Shown here: in pieces, positions 49,724-60,500 of the stretch
Numbering within the stretch: the stretch's first letter is position 1
Layout: each line of letters begins with the position of its first letter
Assembly (NCBI GenBank): GCA_028023455.1
Contig: JAQFVV010006294.1
Location: 682,001-746,000, forward strand
DNA from: Epiperipatus broadwayi
Lineage: Eukaryota; Onychophora; Udeonychophora; Euonychophora; Peripatidae
Length of the DNA stretch: 64,000 nucleotides
Reading direction: 5' to 3'
The notes under the pieces: generated by a model
The model's database searches: none
Seen by the model: only the letters and a program-made list of their open reading frames with translations
Told to the model about the DNA's origin: nothing
Translations under genes and position numbers: made by a program

Positions 49724-50376
49724 ATGTCCACCTATCATTCATGTGAAAATATAATAGAAAGCCTTAAAACTGGAAAAGAATTTGCTCTAAATAGTGACAT
49801 GGAAAGCAATTATATTGAAAGTAATCAAAAAATGAATGGTAATATTAATACTACTGAAATAATTAATGAAAAATTTGACGACGTAACTGATAACACCGAA
49901 AATTTCTCTGTAAATGATCAAAATGCCATTCCTGTATGTCAATGGACACAAGCATTTAAAAATGTGATTGATGTTTATTCTGATTCTGAATCTGATAAAG
50001 AAGAAACTTCCACTAATAATTCTGGATTGCTTGATATTGTAATTAAAGAAGAAAAAACAGATTTAGATTACACACCAAGCTGTGGGATTTTATCTGATCG
50101 AGGTTTGCAAAATGACATAAATACAGAAGAGATGTTCATAAATTGTGAAATTCCTTTAGTGCCTTCTGCAGAGTGTCAGACAGATAGTATGAATTCTCAA
50201 CCAGTAGTCACTGAAAGTACCGATAATGATGTTCAAATTATTAAGGAATATATCTATAGACCAATTATATATGAATCAGGTTCTGATTCTGATAGTGATA
50301 TTGAAGTATCATCTTCCAGCTCTGAAGATAATTGTCAGCATCTTGATAATGAAAGCAATTTATCTGATGGAGAAAT
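49724..50376 (+). CDS. NAF1: NAF1 exon with acidic, serine-rich N-terminal region
   Basis: NAF1 is known as a nuclear assembly and shuttling factor for H/ACA ribonucleoproteins (box H/ACA snoRNPs, telomerase RNP). It binds the core enzyme dyskerin and is later replaced by GAR1. This exon encodes 217 codons plus two bases. The sequence is polar and acidic, with a SDSESDKEE stretch near residue 86 and a tract SGSDSDSDIEVSSSSSEDN near residues 185-203, as is typical of the poorly conserved NAF1 N-terminus. I chose ATG 49724 because a T-rich tract ending in AG at 49720-49721 looks like a splice acceptor just before it. The open frame runs back to an ATG at 49670, but those 18 codons would then lie in intron. 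The donor GTAAGA begins at 50377; reading through it gives ATG then a stop at once. A 5' exon upstream is likely but was not found. The identification rests mainly on the third exon. Confidence 0.82.
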
Positions 50377-50469
50377 GTAAGAATCTACTTTTGTTTGCTT
50401 TTTTTTTTTTATTATTATTTTAATTTTCTAGTTATTAATTTTATTTTTTGTCTATGTATTTATTATTAG
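50377..50469 (+). other. NAF1 intron, 93 bp
   Basis: This short, T-rich intron runs from GTAAGA to TTATTATTAG. It contains in-frame stops, so retention would truncate the protein after the acidic region. Its small size contrasts sharply with the following intron of 9,867 bp. Confidence 0.75.
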
Positions 50470-50539
50470 CAGAGAACCAGTTATAAAAAAGAATAATATT
50501 GTTCCTAAGAAGAAAAAAACATTTGAAACAGATTATGAG
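50470..50539 (+). CDS. NAF1: NAF1 small exon, basic linker
   Basis: This 70 bp exon follows a 93 bp intron. The acceptor is the TTATTATTAG ending at 50469; the two leftover bases AT of the previous exon plus C make an Ile codon, and the frame then reads REPVIKKNNIVPKKKKTFET and on to GAG at 50537-50539. The donor GTATTG begins at 50540. The alternative acceptor two bases downstream would run into TAA within six codons, which supports the boundary chosen. The PKKKK run is a plausible nuclear localisation signal. The exon ends in phase 0, matching the phase 0 start of the next recognisable exon almost 10 kb away. Confidence 0.75.
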
Positions 50540-50814
50540 GTATTGTCATTAAAATCAGTTTAGTTTAATGTTATGCTATTTTTTTTCCTTCATTTGATAA
50601 TAATAGTATTTTTATGTTTTTTTTTTTTTTTAAAAATATGTGGAAATATACTATACAGCGTAAGCTTATTTGTTTTAGTTCTAAATAAAAATATTGTCAT
50701 TAATCTCATAGTACCTATTTAATATTTATAAATTGATTCAGAAATGGAATTTATTAAGATCATTTGGTTGTTTACTCTTAGCGTGTTGAAACCACTTGAA
50801 GGCGTAATTTCTGT

Positions 50815-51235
50815 GCAAATGCATAGAAATATGCCATTAAGAGGCCTATTTCAATGGTTAAGCATAGAAATAGTCCGTTTACTTGTCTGCGGCACCTATT
50901 TCTATGCTACAGCACAAAAATAGGACATTTATTCTGCCCCAGCGGACGCTATCTCTGCTTAGGGTGAATTTTGTATTACGCATTTTATACAAACAATAAT
51001 TCCATTTTAAATTTCGCTACAGTATCTATTTCTATGCTACAGCACAGAAATAGGACATATTATTCTGCCGCAGTTTATACAAACAATCCCATTATTAACA
51101 TTTCGCTACGGTATTTATAGTACACAGAAGTAGGAAGTTTATTCTGCTGCAGCAGCCGCTGCCGCTTACGGTGAACCTTGTGTTACGCAGTTTATACAAA
51201 CAATCCCATTTGAAATTTCGCTACGGTATTTTATG
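50815..51235. repeat. Degenerate internal repeats of the intronic transposon
   Basis: Blocks with the pattern CTATTTCTATGCTACAGCAC, then AAATAGGACAT and TTATTCTGC, recur three to four times. They alternate with TTTATACAAACAAT and ATTTCGCTACGGTAT blocks. The copies are shuffled rather than cleanly tandem. They lie just inside the left terminal inverted repeat. Confidence 0.6.
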
Positions 51236-51477
51236 AGGGTGTCTGTAATTGAGACTGTCAAGTCTTCAAATTCGCATGCCCTAGTCATTTCCAAATCCAA
51301 TGATGTAGTATGAGGCAATAAAAATTGTGGAAACTTTGCCCCACTTATCTAGTCAAAGGTGAGACTTTAATCAATTGTCAAAGGGGGGGTGTAAGCATGA
51401 TTTTTACGAAATCACACTAAAATTCACATTTGCGTGAGAAAAATCGCGAGACCAATCAAAAAGACCGGTTTTATTTT

Positions 51478-51725
51478 TGGCCACAATGTTGTTTTGAATA
51501 AATTCTTCCTTTTTATTCTTGTTAATATTACAAAATTATATTTGCATGACCATGATGTTGTTTTGGGGAAATTATTTCTTTTTATTCTTGTTAAAATTAA
51601 CAACTTTATTTGCGTGGCCATGATGTTGTTTTGGAGAAATTATTTATTTTTCTTCATGTTAAAATTTGATTTGTGTCACCACAATATTGTTTATTTTTAT
51701 TCTTGTTAAAATTACAAATTTTATT
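51478..51725. repeat. Tandem repeat of about 66 bp, four copies
   Basis: Four degenerate copies of a block containing CATGATGTTGTTTTGG, then a T-rich run and TTCTTGTTAAAATTA, begin near 51478, 51544, 51612 and 51673. They lie inside the TIR transposon. The short open frames on both strands here arise from the repeat and are not supported as proteins. Confidence 0.75.
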
Positions 51726-52299
51726 TTAGAAAAATTTTAAAAAAAAGGGGTTTATCCAATTTATTTTAGATAAATTTCATTATTTATGATTTTATTGTAA
51801 ATCAAAAAAGCACTTTAAAGTTGAAAAAAAGAACAACGTCCCGGTAACATTATAATTATATTTATTTACCTAGAAATTATGCCCTCAAGCAGTTTCAATA
51901 CGCTAAGAGTAAACAACCGATCATTTTGTAAATAATTAAAGATTTGGGGAAAAAACAGGAATTTTACTAATACTCTATTTAAAAACTTAACAAATGATAA
52001 AGAGAATAATATGAGTCACTAAATAACAATTTATTTGTTTTATCTGTTATTAACTACTAAAAAATACAATAACTATTTGATGTTATATGTTAAAATCAGT
52101 ATTAATCCTTTAGCTGTGCATGCCGCTTGATGATGATGTTTATTTGCAAAATCACATAAAATATAACATTACCGGGCCAGCTTTAATTTATTAGGTATTT
52201 TAATTGTTTTTTTTTATTTCTTATTTGTATTTGGGGGGGAGGGGGGATTGTTTTACTGTTAACGTTATTTTTTAGTCAAACTTTTTTTTTTTAATAATC

Positions 52300-52810
52300 C
52301 AGATGCGCCCACACATATAAACAGAAAAAGAGAAAACACGAAAGAAATTGTTTTTTGTCTTAAGGTTATTTTATCTTTTTAAAACATTATTTTTTTTATA
52401 ATACAGACACACACACACATGGCTTAACGAGGCGTATATATATATAGATATTTTATTTCCTATTTGTATTTTTTTTTTTTTGTAATTGTTTTACTGTTAA
52501 TGTTATTTTTTGATCAATTTTTTTTTTTTAATTCAGGCACGCACACACATATAAACAGAAAAAGAGCAGTGAAAACTGTTTTGCTTTTTTATTAATGAAA
52601 ACAAAAGAAATTGTTTTTTGTCACATATAAACAGAAAAAGAGCAATGAAAACTGTTTTGCTTTTTTAGTAATCAAAACACAAGGTTTTTTGTCTTAAAGT
52701 TATTTTACCTTTTTAAAACATTTTTTCATAATACAGATACACATGCATATATAAACACAAAAACAGCAATGAAAAGTGGTTTTTTTTTTTTTATTAATCA
52801 AAACACAAAC
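52300..52810. repeat. Degenerate tandem repeats with ATAAACAGAAAAAGAG
   Basis: Four or more copies of a block with ACACATATAAACAGAAAAAG, then AAAACTGTTTTGCTTTTTT and a stretch resembling TTAAAGTTATTTTACC, occur near 52310, 52548, 52624 and 52745. Spacing is irregular (about 75-240 bp). The copies lie between the 3' end of the transposase remnant and the left terminus of the Merlin element. Confidence 0.65.
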
Positions 52811-53750
52811 AAATTTCAAGTGAAATCTGGAAAAGAAAAAAACCTTTTTATAAGTTTCTAAAGAAGCTGGATCGTGTCTCACAGACATCTCTGAGAGGAT
52901 GGCCAGGAAAATGTCTTCCTCCTTGTGCAGACAACGCCAAATAAATTCTGCCAAGTAGTTGTCCAGAAATTTCCTGGCAGTTCCATGTTGTTTGCAGTTT
53001 TGCCAATTCAATAGGCCCCAAAGATGTTCAGTGTTTTGCATGTGAATGCCTGTGGTCAGTCCACAAAGTTGTAGGAGTGATTAACTGTCAAGTGTTGAAA
53101 GCCTGCAGCCTGTAGATCGACAGTCTTGTAGCCCCTCCAACAGTCCAAGTAGATGATTGATCCAGGCTTCACGGGGTCTTTCAGAGCCTGCGTAAGTGTG
53201 GATACCGATCGGGAAAGAACAGCAGTTAAAAAACATTCCCTGATATCACGACACAAATCCATTGCTGTGGAAGTACAAGGCCCTGGTGATTTTTACGACG
53301 ACTCCACATAGTCTCATCAACCTCAACAATCAAACTGGGCCTGCCTATTTGACGGCAAGGTCTAGCTTTCAGACTCTCATGGCACAGCTTATGCAGCCCA
53401 TTGTTCCAATACAATACGAGATTCTTGGATAAGTCCAGCTCTGAGCGGATGCCTTCCACTGTCAACTATTCATGGCTCCAATAATAGATGACACGGAGCA
53501 CTTTACACAACAGTATCCTCGAGCCGCGAAACCGACTACAAATCTTAACAGACCACCTTCAATTGAATGAACGTGATGAACATCTCAATTGACTGTTTGT
53601 ATTTTTAATGTAAACTCTCATAGACAATCCACAAATGCAGGTCTTCTCATTTATTAGTACATTCTTCGCTTGTAGAAACGCTATAGCATCTAATTCTGTT
53701 GATGGCAAATCTTTCAAGCAGACGATTTGTTTGCTAAAATGCGCCATTTT
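52800..53750 (-). pseudogene. Broken Merlin (ISXO2-like, IS1595-type DDE) transposase
   Basis: Three frames on the minus strand together cover a transposase of the IS1595/ISXO2-like family, the one used by eukaryotic Merlin elements. All three catalytic residues are visible: the first Asp in LIVEVDETMWSRRKNHQG (codon near 53316-53318), the second in IIYLDCWRGYKT (53143-53145) and the Glu in NTEHLWG (53027-53029). The ending YLAEFIWRCLHKEEDIFLAI is also typical of the family. An N-terminal piece at 53559-53747 has a CXCG motif and a later Cys that may be part of a zinc-binding region. Frame changes near 53230-53260 and 53041-53056, plus a stop near 53460, show it is inactive. It lies antisense in the NAF1 intron. 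Confidence 0.88.
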
Positions 53751-54013
53751 GTTTGTCTTGACAAGACGTTACTTTATGCGTGACCTCAGAATTTGGTTCG
53801 TTCCTACATTTGGACTATTTTTGTCATCTTCAAATTTGATCTTAACTTTGTGACAATCTGATTTTTTAACTGGCTTTCAGTATTGTGCCATTATCAAAAC
53901 CACATATACTGTTTATTATTGTTTATCATAGTCAATATTTTATAATCAAAAATGGAAATTAATGAAATCCATTATGCTGTTCTTTCATATAAATTATAAT
54001 AAATAATAAAAAG

Positions 54014-54071
54014 TCATATACAACAGTTATATAAATATGTATATATATATTTATATAGCTGTTGTATATGA
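54014..54071. repeat. Near-perfect 58 bp palindrome
   Basis: TCATATACAACAGTTATATA at 54014 is mirrored by TATATAGCTGTTGTATATGA ending at 54071, with an ATATAT centre. It can form a long hairpin in RNA of the NAF1 intron and may be the remnant of a miniature element. Confidence 0.75.
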
Positions 54072-54194
54072 TTTATATTTTATAAATATAATATTTATAA
54101 CAATAAAAATTTTGTGTTTGTATTACAACAGGAAACAGATAAATAATGAAGATGAAGGGTGATGAAGTTTATTTGTTTAAACTATAATTGTTAG

Positions 54195-54340
54195 ATCATT
54201 GAATAATATCTATGAGACAATATTTAAGTTATTTAAATCAATAAAAAAGATTATCCACAATTTTAGTGTTAATAAATTGATGTTTATTATATGAAATTAA
54301 AACATACATAGTAATAAAGTATAACAAAATTACACCTGCT
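54195..54340 (+). repeat. Dispersed repeat, second copy near 56625
   Basis: GTTATTTAAATCAATAAAAAAGATTATC and the following ATTTTAGTGTT(A/G) block match 56645-56690 in the same orientation, with about 20% differences. Both copies flank the foldback element region in the NAF1 intron. Confidence 0.6.
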
Positions 54341-55144
54341 GGTGCTTTTATATGATGCCACAATATTCTAAGGAATGATTATTTATTCAGTTGAAATCCA
54401 AGCGTGATCATGTTCAAAGTGGGGTGACTATAACCTTATAATTTAACCCTGATGATTGTCAGACTGTAGTTCATGTCAAGCACTGATTTCAAGCCAAATC
54501 CCAATTATACATCCTGATCATCATCTAACGTACATATACATATGTTATCCTAATAGAGATGTTTTTTAATTAGCCTATCACAACAGTTATACCATAATGT
54601 ATTCGTAAATATTAAAAACACATAAAATACTTTTTCTGATGGATGAGAAGTTAATTAAGAAATAAGGCTTTTTAACAATAACAATTACTTTATTTAATAA
54701 CAACAACAAAAAAACCTTATAAAACAACAAATTAACTCTCTCTAGTCTCTTGTATTTACAAATATTGTGAAATCAATCAAGTGTATAATAACTTAATTCT
54801 TTTTTAAAATGTTTCTAATTCCCCTCAATTTTATTGCTTTCCTGGCTCCCTGGTTAATAATGAATTAAATAAATCCTATAAGACATAATAAATAAATGTT
54901 ATATATATATCAATAGTTAGATTAACATAATTACAATACTATCGAAATATTAGAATAAAAATTTAAAAAATAGAGGCTCTTTATAGAATTAAACCATTTT
55001 TGCCAATTATTAGCAAAGTTAGTAATTATTCAAAAATGAGTTCATTGAAATGACCTTACCAAATTTTGTTGAGCTCAACATTTATGCAGCATTTAGGATG
55101 TTTGATGTTTCAATTTAATGTCAGAAAGATACTGATGTGATTTA

Positions 55145-55400
55145 TTTTGTTTTTACTGTTATAACTTTACATACTTTTACAGTTTACTTAATGATAAATA
55201 ACATCAGGTAGATGTTTAATATATATATTATTTCTCCTCTTTAGTATAAACTAATTCTTTTTATCTCTGGTTCATTTCTTCTCTGACAATTTTCAGTAGG
55301 TATTATAGGCCTTTAATTATGACTTATATACTCTTACAGCTTACTTACGATTAAAACATCAGAAGTTTAATATATATTACTTCTCTTCTTTAGCGGCATT
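55145..55400 (+). repeat. Diverged tandem duplication of about 165 bp in the NAF1 intron
   Basis: CTTTTACAGTTTACTTAATG with ACATCAGG and TTTAATATATAT (55170-55235) reappears as CTCTTACAGCTTACTTACGA with ACATCAGAA and TTTAATATATAT (55330-55378). Both are followed by a TTTCTCCTCTTTAG-like stretch. Confidence 0.65.
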
Positions 55401-56223
55401 TGATTGTAGTGATGGCAAACAATCTTCAATGATAGAAATCAATTAAGCATTTATTTTAGCAACTATTCAGGCATTTAACTGCATCTCTTAGGCTGCTTCA
55501 TGGAAAGATGGAACAAAGATTCTGACAGGATTTCTACTCAGCTGTAGTAGATATATGTCAATGGAAATATCATCCTTGTAACTTCTAATTGATGAGCTAT
55601 CGGGAACTGTTATAGCTGATTGAAGGTGAATATATCCTTCACGTTAACTTGGAGAGTAATAAAAATGTCTTTCCTGTACTTGACTAGCAACAGTCAAAAC
55701 TTCCATTGTCTGATGGATTATTTGCTTTCACTTTTTTAATTAATTAACATTAAAATTATCGAAAATAATTCTATTTTCAAATCAAAACACAAAATGTTTA
55801 CCTTAACCCCTTATATATTAGATATTATTTTTATTAGGAGAAGGCAAAATATATTTTAAAACATATACTCAGGACTAGAGACTTTGATCTATTTTCAATT
55901 TATTTTCCTAATTTCTTAGTTTATCCTTAATTAAACCCATTTTTTTTTTTATCTAGTATTTTTATTTTAAGCAGAACAATAGAAACAAAATTTTCATTTC
56001 TTTTAAATTTTAATTTCTTAATTTTTTTTTTTCTATTAGGAAAGAAAAAAGAAATGATATTTTATCAAAGGTTAAATTTATTATCTCTTTGTATTTTTTT
56101 TCTTTTTTTAGTTTTTCACATTTAAAAGTTTTAAAATTTTCAACATTTTTTTTTTCTTTAGATATGAAAAATTATTAAGCTATTATTAAAGCTTAATTTT
56201 AATCTTCTAGTAGCTTTTATATT

Positions 56224-56553
56224 TATATATATATTTCTTATAACACTTCTTTCATATACACATCAATGCAAACAAATTTTCTTAACCTTCTTTATTTTCC
56301 TTACAGTTTCGACTGTCCAGCAGTCTTCATCAGTGCTTAAGCAGTGAAGATTAGAGCTCTGATGAAGACTGCTGGACAGTCGAAATTGTAAGGAAAATAA
56401 GCTCTGATGAAGACTGCTGGACAGTCAAAACTAAGGAAAATAAGCTCTGATGAAGATTGCTGGACAGTTGAAACTGTAAGGAAAATAAAGAAGGTTAAGA
56501 AAATTTGTTTGCATTGATGTGTATATGAAAGAAGTGTTATAAAAAAAATATAT
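56224..56553. mobile_element. Foldback element with internal tandem repeats
   Basis: The left arm (about 56224-56340) and right arm (about 56444-56553) are near-identical inverted copies containing CACTTCTTTCATATACACAT. The region before and in the right arm holds three tandem copies of a 43-46 bp block, GCTCTGATGAAGACTGCTGG with ACAGTC and AAGGAAAATAA, starting at 56355, 56401 and 56444. It is intronic in NAF1. Confidence 0.85.
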
Positions 56554-56624
56554 ATGATTATATGAAGATATGCAAAGAAAGTGAAAGAGAAGCTTTTATA
56601 TTTATTAAATTATATATGTGGTCC

Positions 56625-56770
56625 ATGACTGTGAGACAAGATTTAAGATATTTAAATCAATAAAAAATAATTATCTAAGATTTTAGTGTTGCTAAATTAA
56701 TATTTATTACAGAAATCTAATATTTGCTAATAAAGAATACTAGGACTTCAGGGCTTTTTAGTGCGATTAC
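56625..56770 (+). repeat. Dispersed repeat, partner of 54195-54340
   Basis: Contains ATATTTAAATCAATAAAAAA and ATTTTAGTGTTGCTAAATTA, paralleling the copy 2.4 kb to the left. It directly follows the foldback element at 56224-56553. Confidence 0.6.
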
Positions 56771-57883
56771 AAAATTATAAAACTAACATATCTCAAATCT
56801 GATTTCTAAATGCATTTTTATGTTATGCCAACTCAAAAGAGTTTTTCTATAGGCATTAATTTATCTCGATTTTTCTTTCTATTTACTTCAGAAACACCTG
56901 TGATCTACCATCATTACTTAGAAGTTTTTCATTCTTATATTTGCTCTCTGAAATCTAAATTTTTGTTCTGCATTATTGTCATCTTTCCAAGTTATAAATC
57001 TTTTTTTTTTAAGGAGTTTGTGCATATTTTAAATAATCCGTTATGATAATTTCAAGAGTTGTCTTTTTCCAAGTATTTTTTTTTTTTATCTGCTGTTTAT
57101 TTATTTAGAGCTTCCTATAAGAACGAGCAAATTCATTCCATAAATCAGATACTTTTTCTTCTTTACATCCATCACTATATCTCATTCCAATGTGATATTA
57201 AAAAAGCATTTTTTTTTAGGATCAGCAGATCGAAAGCAGTTCAATTTTATCTAATAATTTATGCTTTTTTGTATTTTATTATTTATGGTTTCTAAAGGTT
57301 AATACTTAAGTTTTGAATTATTAGGATAGTATTAAGTTTTAGAAATTGAATGCCAAAACTTATTGCTAGTCTATTCAAAGTTAATTTTTTGAGATCATAT
57401 TTTTGAATTAGTGAGCAATTTGTCTTCTTTTTTTTTTTTTGCCATTCAAAAAAAATCTTTATATTCCAAATGTAGATGATTTATATTCCTTACAGTATCA
57501 TTATTTTTCTTTTCTTTGTTGTTGTTATTATTTTTAGCATCTTATTCTTAATTTTACATCTAATGATACATACAATATAGTGCATTTAGCACTCTCTAGT
57601 ATTTCATTATTTAATTAAGATGTTACATTATAGCCAAGAATCAGAATTGTGAACTATGATAGTATGTGATTATATAATTGGTTATGTTATTGGAGGTACT
57701 AATGCTAATAATTTTTTAACAGTATTACAGTAATCATATAATATTATTTAATTTCAATGTTTGGGAATTTTAGCATTTCATTGATTTAAATTCAAATTTA
57801 TTTAATAAGTTCAACCTTTTAAAAAACTGGAAAAAATAAGTCTTAAAGCAAAATAGATGTTTTTCTCTTAAATTAGTTTAATG

Positions 57884-58035
57884 TCCATGCCGCAATACTG
57901 AATTTTTAAAAAACTGGCTTGAGACACAATTTTCACAATAACTTCAGTTTTAATAATGTTAGAGCAAAAAGCTTTACATTGATAGAAATTAGAAAAACTA
58001 AGGAAAACAATAAGGCCTAAGATAAATAATGATTA
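57884..58035 (+). repeat. Dispersed repeat, second copy near 62050
   Basis: CACAATTTTCACAATAACTT then CAGTTTTAATAATGTTAGAG match 62080-62130 almost exactly in direct orientation, and similarity extends on both sides. One copy lies in each of two successive NAF1 introns. Confidence 0.75.
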
Positions 58036-58039
58036 TCAT

Positions 58040-60400
58040 TTAAAAAAATAGGGGGGAAAAAGAAATTTCAACATCCGACATAATTATTATTTTATTGTTT
58101 GATCATAATTTCTAATTTATCATTAACTAGGTTTAAATTACATCTTCATTGAAAATTTCTTTGTATTCCTCATAAAATTATTTTTCTACCCATATATAAT
58201 ACTTCTTACCTGAGATAATCCATAGCTTCAGAATCTCCAAAATAAGTCGCATATGAATTTTTCATTTTTATTTTGCACCCCAAAAGTTACCAAATCTCAA
58301 AGACGTCTATAAGAAAAAGATTCATCCTAATAAAAGACACAAAACAAATCATTTCCAGAAGATGGATATACATTTGTCATCATAACAATTGGGTTCTTAT
58401 CGTTCTATAACTAGAAATTGTAGGTTACTGACTGTCTGTATCACTGATAAAGTGAGTTTCATCTTTTCATTTTATATTTTTTGTGTACATCAGTGATGTT
58501 TATATTCTTTATGCACACCAGTGATGCTATCTTGTTATATTTATTGGCCCACAGAGATATAATTTATTTGCATATACCTCATTTGCTAGCTATAGAATTG
58601 AAAATAATGTGATGCAAGATGTGACAAAACTACTGACTCCACAGCATGAGTACCAAGGCATGGTACAAGAATCAGAATTTGATTCTTTGCCTGCTTACAA
58701 TTTTATGTGGTATATACATAACTATTGTGGTTATCTCCACCCACACACCATTTGAAATCTCTCTCTTTGTTGGTTTTAAGTACATGGAACTATGCCTAGT
58801 AAATTTTGTGATTGCTTTGTCAACTGCTAAATTTCTGTATATTTGATAATCAGTCCTAAAATTTACATTGTACTTCTCGAATAATACTTTAATTTTATAT
58901 ATATAGACATTACTTGTTATATAAACACAAACCTGCAATTGCAAACCTAAAGGCAGTAATATATAAACATAGTAATACATATAGTAAAATAAACATAGTA
59001 TAAATTATTAAACCTTTTGAGAATCATTATGTCTACAAAATAAGTTGCCTAATTTTAGATCAGAACCTCAAAATTACATAAATTACATTTGTTGTATTTG
59101 AATACAAATGTTTAAATTTATTTACATATAATAAAGAGCATAAATGATATATAAATTATATATACTACTCAGACACCAATACAAATGCAAACAATCCAAT
59201 AATTTTAAAAAATTTACTATTCAAATAATTAAAAAAAATAAAAGTTTTAATACTTACAGCCTGATATTCTGATTACATTTTGAAGTCCAAATATGAATTA
59301 TTGGCGCATTTTTAATCGGCTTTGGTAGGCACTTTGGCCATTTAACTTTTATTTTCTACATGAAAACTAATAAACTAAGGAAAAAATAAAAAAATTAAAT
59401 GAAGGTATTCACAAAAATATTCATAAAAAATCCAATTTTTTTTAGATTTTAAAAAAAAAGGATTCCGGTAAACAGATAAATTTATAAGGAAACCAATTCT
59501 GAAATTTCTGTTGACATCATGCTTGTAGTTTTCACCTAATTTTAAAAAGAACACAAAATTTCAAAGAAGCGCCTGCACTGCGTTATCTCTGTAACCACTT
59601 AACTAAAAAAAGATAGTATTATTTGTTTTATAAAAAAATGAAAATAATCTTTTTACTTCATGAAAGTCATATATATTTATGCAAATTAATTAAAATTGTG
59701 TCTCATGTGGTTTGTTGCAGTGGTAGAATGGCAGGCGGGTGTGTGAAATCCATAAATTGTACCAGCTCTGTCACTTGTGACATTCAAACATTTTGAGGTC
59801 TTCCGAGTAATAAAACCATTTGATTTTTCGTTAAATAACTATATACAATATGTGTGTAATTTTTATTCTACTAGAATTTTTCTGATTAAATAAATAAAAA
59901 TATAATCTTATGGCAATTACTTAGAGGGCTAGTGATGTTTAAGCAGCAAAGTAAAAGGATGAGAAACAGTTTAATTCTATTGACTGCTTTAAGTTTTTTT
60001 TTCCATATGGGAATTAACACAGAAACTTTTTGGTATTGAGTCTGTTATTCTTAACTCATAAACTTAACCAAATTTAATACTTTTTCTAATTAATTAGTTA
60101 TTTTTTACTTTATGAACGGTCATTATGCCCTACATGATTCAGTACAATGATAAAATCTGGGACTTAAAATTCATGAATCACTTCCTGAGCTTGAACTTCT
60201 TATGAACTCCCTAGAAATAAAACCATTTGATTATTTATTCATTTATTTAACTGTCATTAAATTGAGATGAACTTAATACTAGAAATAAAGATAATGATTT
60301 AGTATAACAAATTCAAATATAAAATATTAGTAGATGTAAAATGAATCTTTATCTATAATAGGATTTTTTTTATGAATTGTTGTATGTTTTAATTATTGTA
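58040..60400. other. AT-rich intron DNA with a possible SINE-like fragment
   Basis: A stretch at 59705-59825 (GGTTTGTTGCAGTGGTAGAA and onward) resembles the start of a tRNA-derived SINE. AATAAAACCATTTGATT occurs at about 59808 and again at about 60216, either as a SINE tail word or a direct duplication. No intact B box or clear ends were found. Short frames at 58646-58980 overlap on opposite strands and have no domain. Confidence 0.3.
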
Positions 60401-60406
60401 TTTCAG

Positions 60407-60500
60407 GATTTGCCTCCAATACATGAACTGCATATATCTCTTGATGAAAATGAAGAATTACGCATATTGGGTTCAGTGGTTAACATTATTGAAACAAAAG
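60407..60500 (+). CDS. NAF1: NAF1 exon, start of the Gar1/Naf1 domain
   Basis: The acceptor TTTCAG ends at 60406 and a donor GGTAATTC follows at 60500/60501, giving 31 codons plus one base. The translation begins DLPPIHELHISLDENEELRI and continues LGSVVNIIETK. This matches the conserved opening of the Gar1/Naf1-type RNA-binding domain in animal NAF1: a (L)PP..EL pattern, an acidic turn, then G.V..II before the beta-barrel core. It is the strongest identification in the window. The next exon should encode the VIIES-like strand and the dyskerin-binding core. I did not find it between 60501 and 64000, so it probably lies beyond the right edge. Confidence 0.85.

Larger units (their letters stand above)
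50766..51918. mobile_element. TIR DNA transposon with perfect 8 bp target duplication
   Basis: The 47 bp terminal inverted repeats lie at 50766-50812 and 51872-51918; they begin GGTTGTTTACTCTTAGCG and differ at five positions. The exact 8 bp direct repeat GATCATTT flanks both ends (50758-50765 and 51919-51926). Eight-base duplications and GG-starting termini fit the Merlin superfamily; hAT or P-like origin is also possible. There is no transposase frame, so this is non-autonomous. The left half carries repeated blocks containing TATTTCTATGCTACAGCAC, and the right half a roughly 66 bp tandem repeat. It sits inside the long NAF1 intron. Confidence 0.85.
52090..53897 (-). mobile_element. Merlin DNA transposon carrying the broken transposase
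   Basis: The sequence near 52118-52195 (CCGCTTGATG, then CAAAATCACAT, then CTTTAATTTA) matches the terminal inverted repeat of the element at 32706-34472 in the same order and spacing. A weaker possible opposite end contains TTTCAGTATTGTGCCATTAT near 53875. The outer limits are therefore approximate. Between the left end and the transposase lie degenerate tandem copies of a block with ATAAACAGAAAAAGAG. The element is old and decayed. Confidence 0.55.
50540..60406 (+). other. NAF1 long intron packed with mobile elements
   Basis: This 9,867 bp intron links the small basic exon to the exon opening the Gar1/Naf1 domain; both ends are phase 0. It contains a 1,153 bp terminal-inverted-repeat transposon, an antisense Merlin element with a broken transposase, a short palindrome, a foldback element with internal tandem repeats, and pairs of diverged dispersed repeats. 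I saw no further exon-like frame in it, but a very short exon cannot be excluded by eye. Confidence 0.65.

Noticed and set aside
51434-51709. 91-codon plus-strand and 65-codon minus-strand open frames
   Set aside because: Both arise from the 66 bp tandem repeat inside the TIR transposon; the proteins are repetitive and low complexity.
58646-58980. Overlapping frames of 66 and 102 codons in the NAF1 intron
   Set aside because: Opposite strands, AT-rich composition, no domain, and position inside an intron.
59705-59825. tRNA gene or intact SINE
   Set aside because: Only a weak A-box-like AGTGGTAGAA is seen; no B box, cloverleaf or clear ends.
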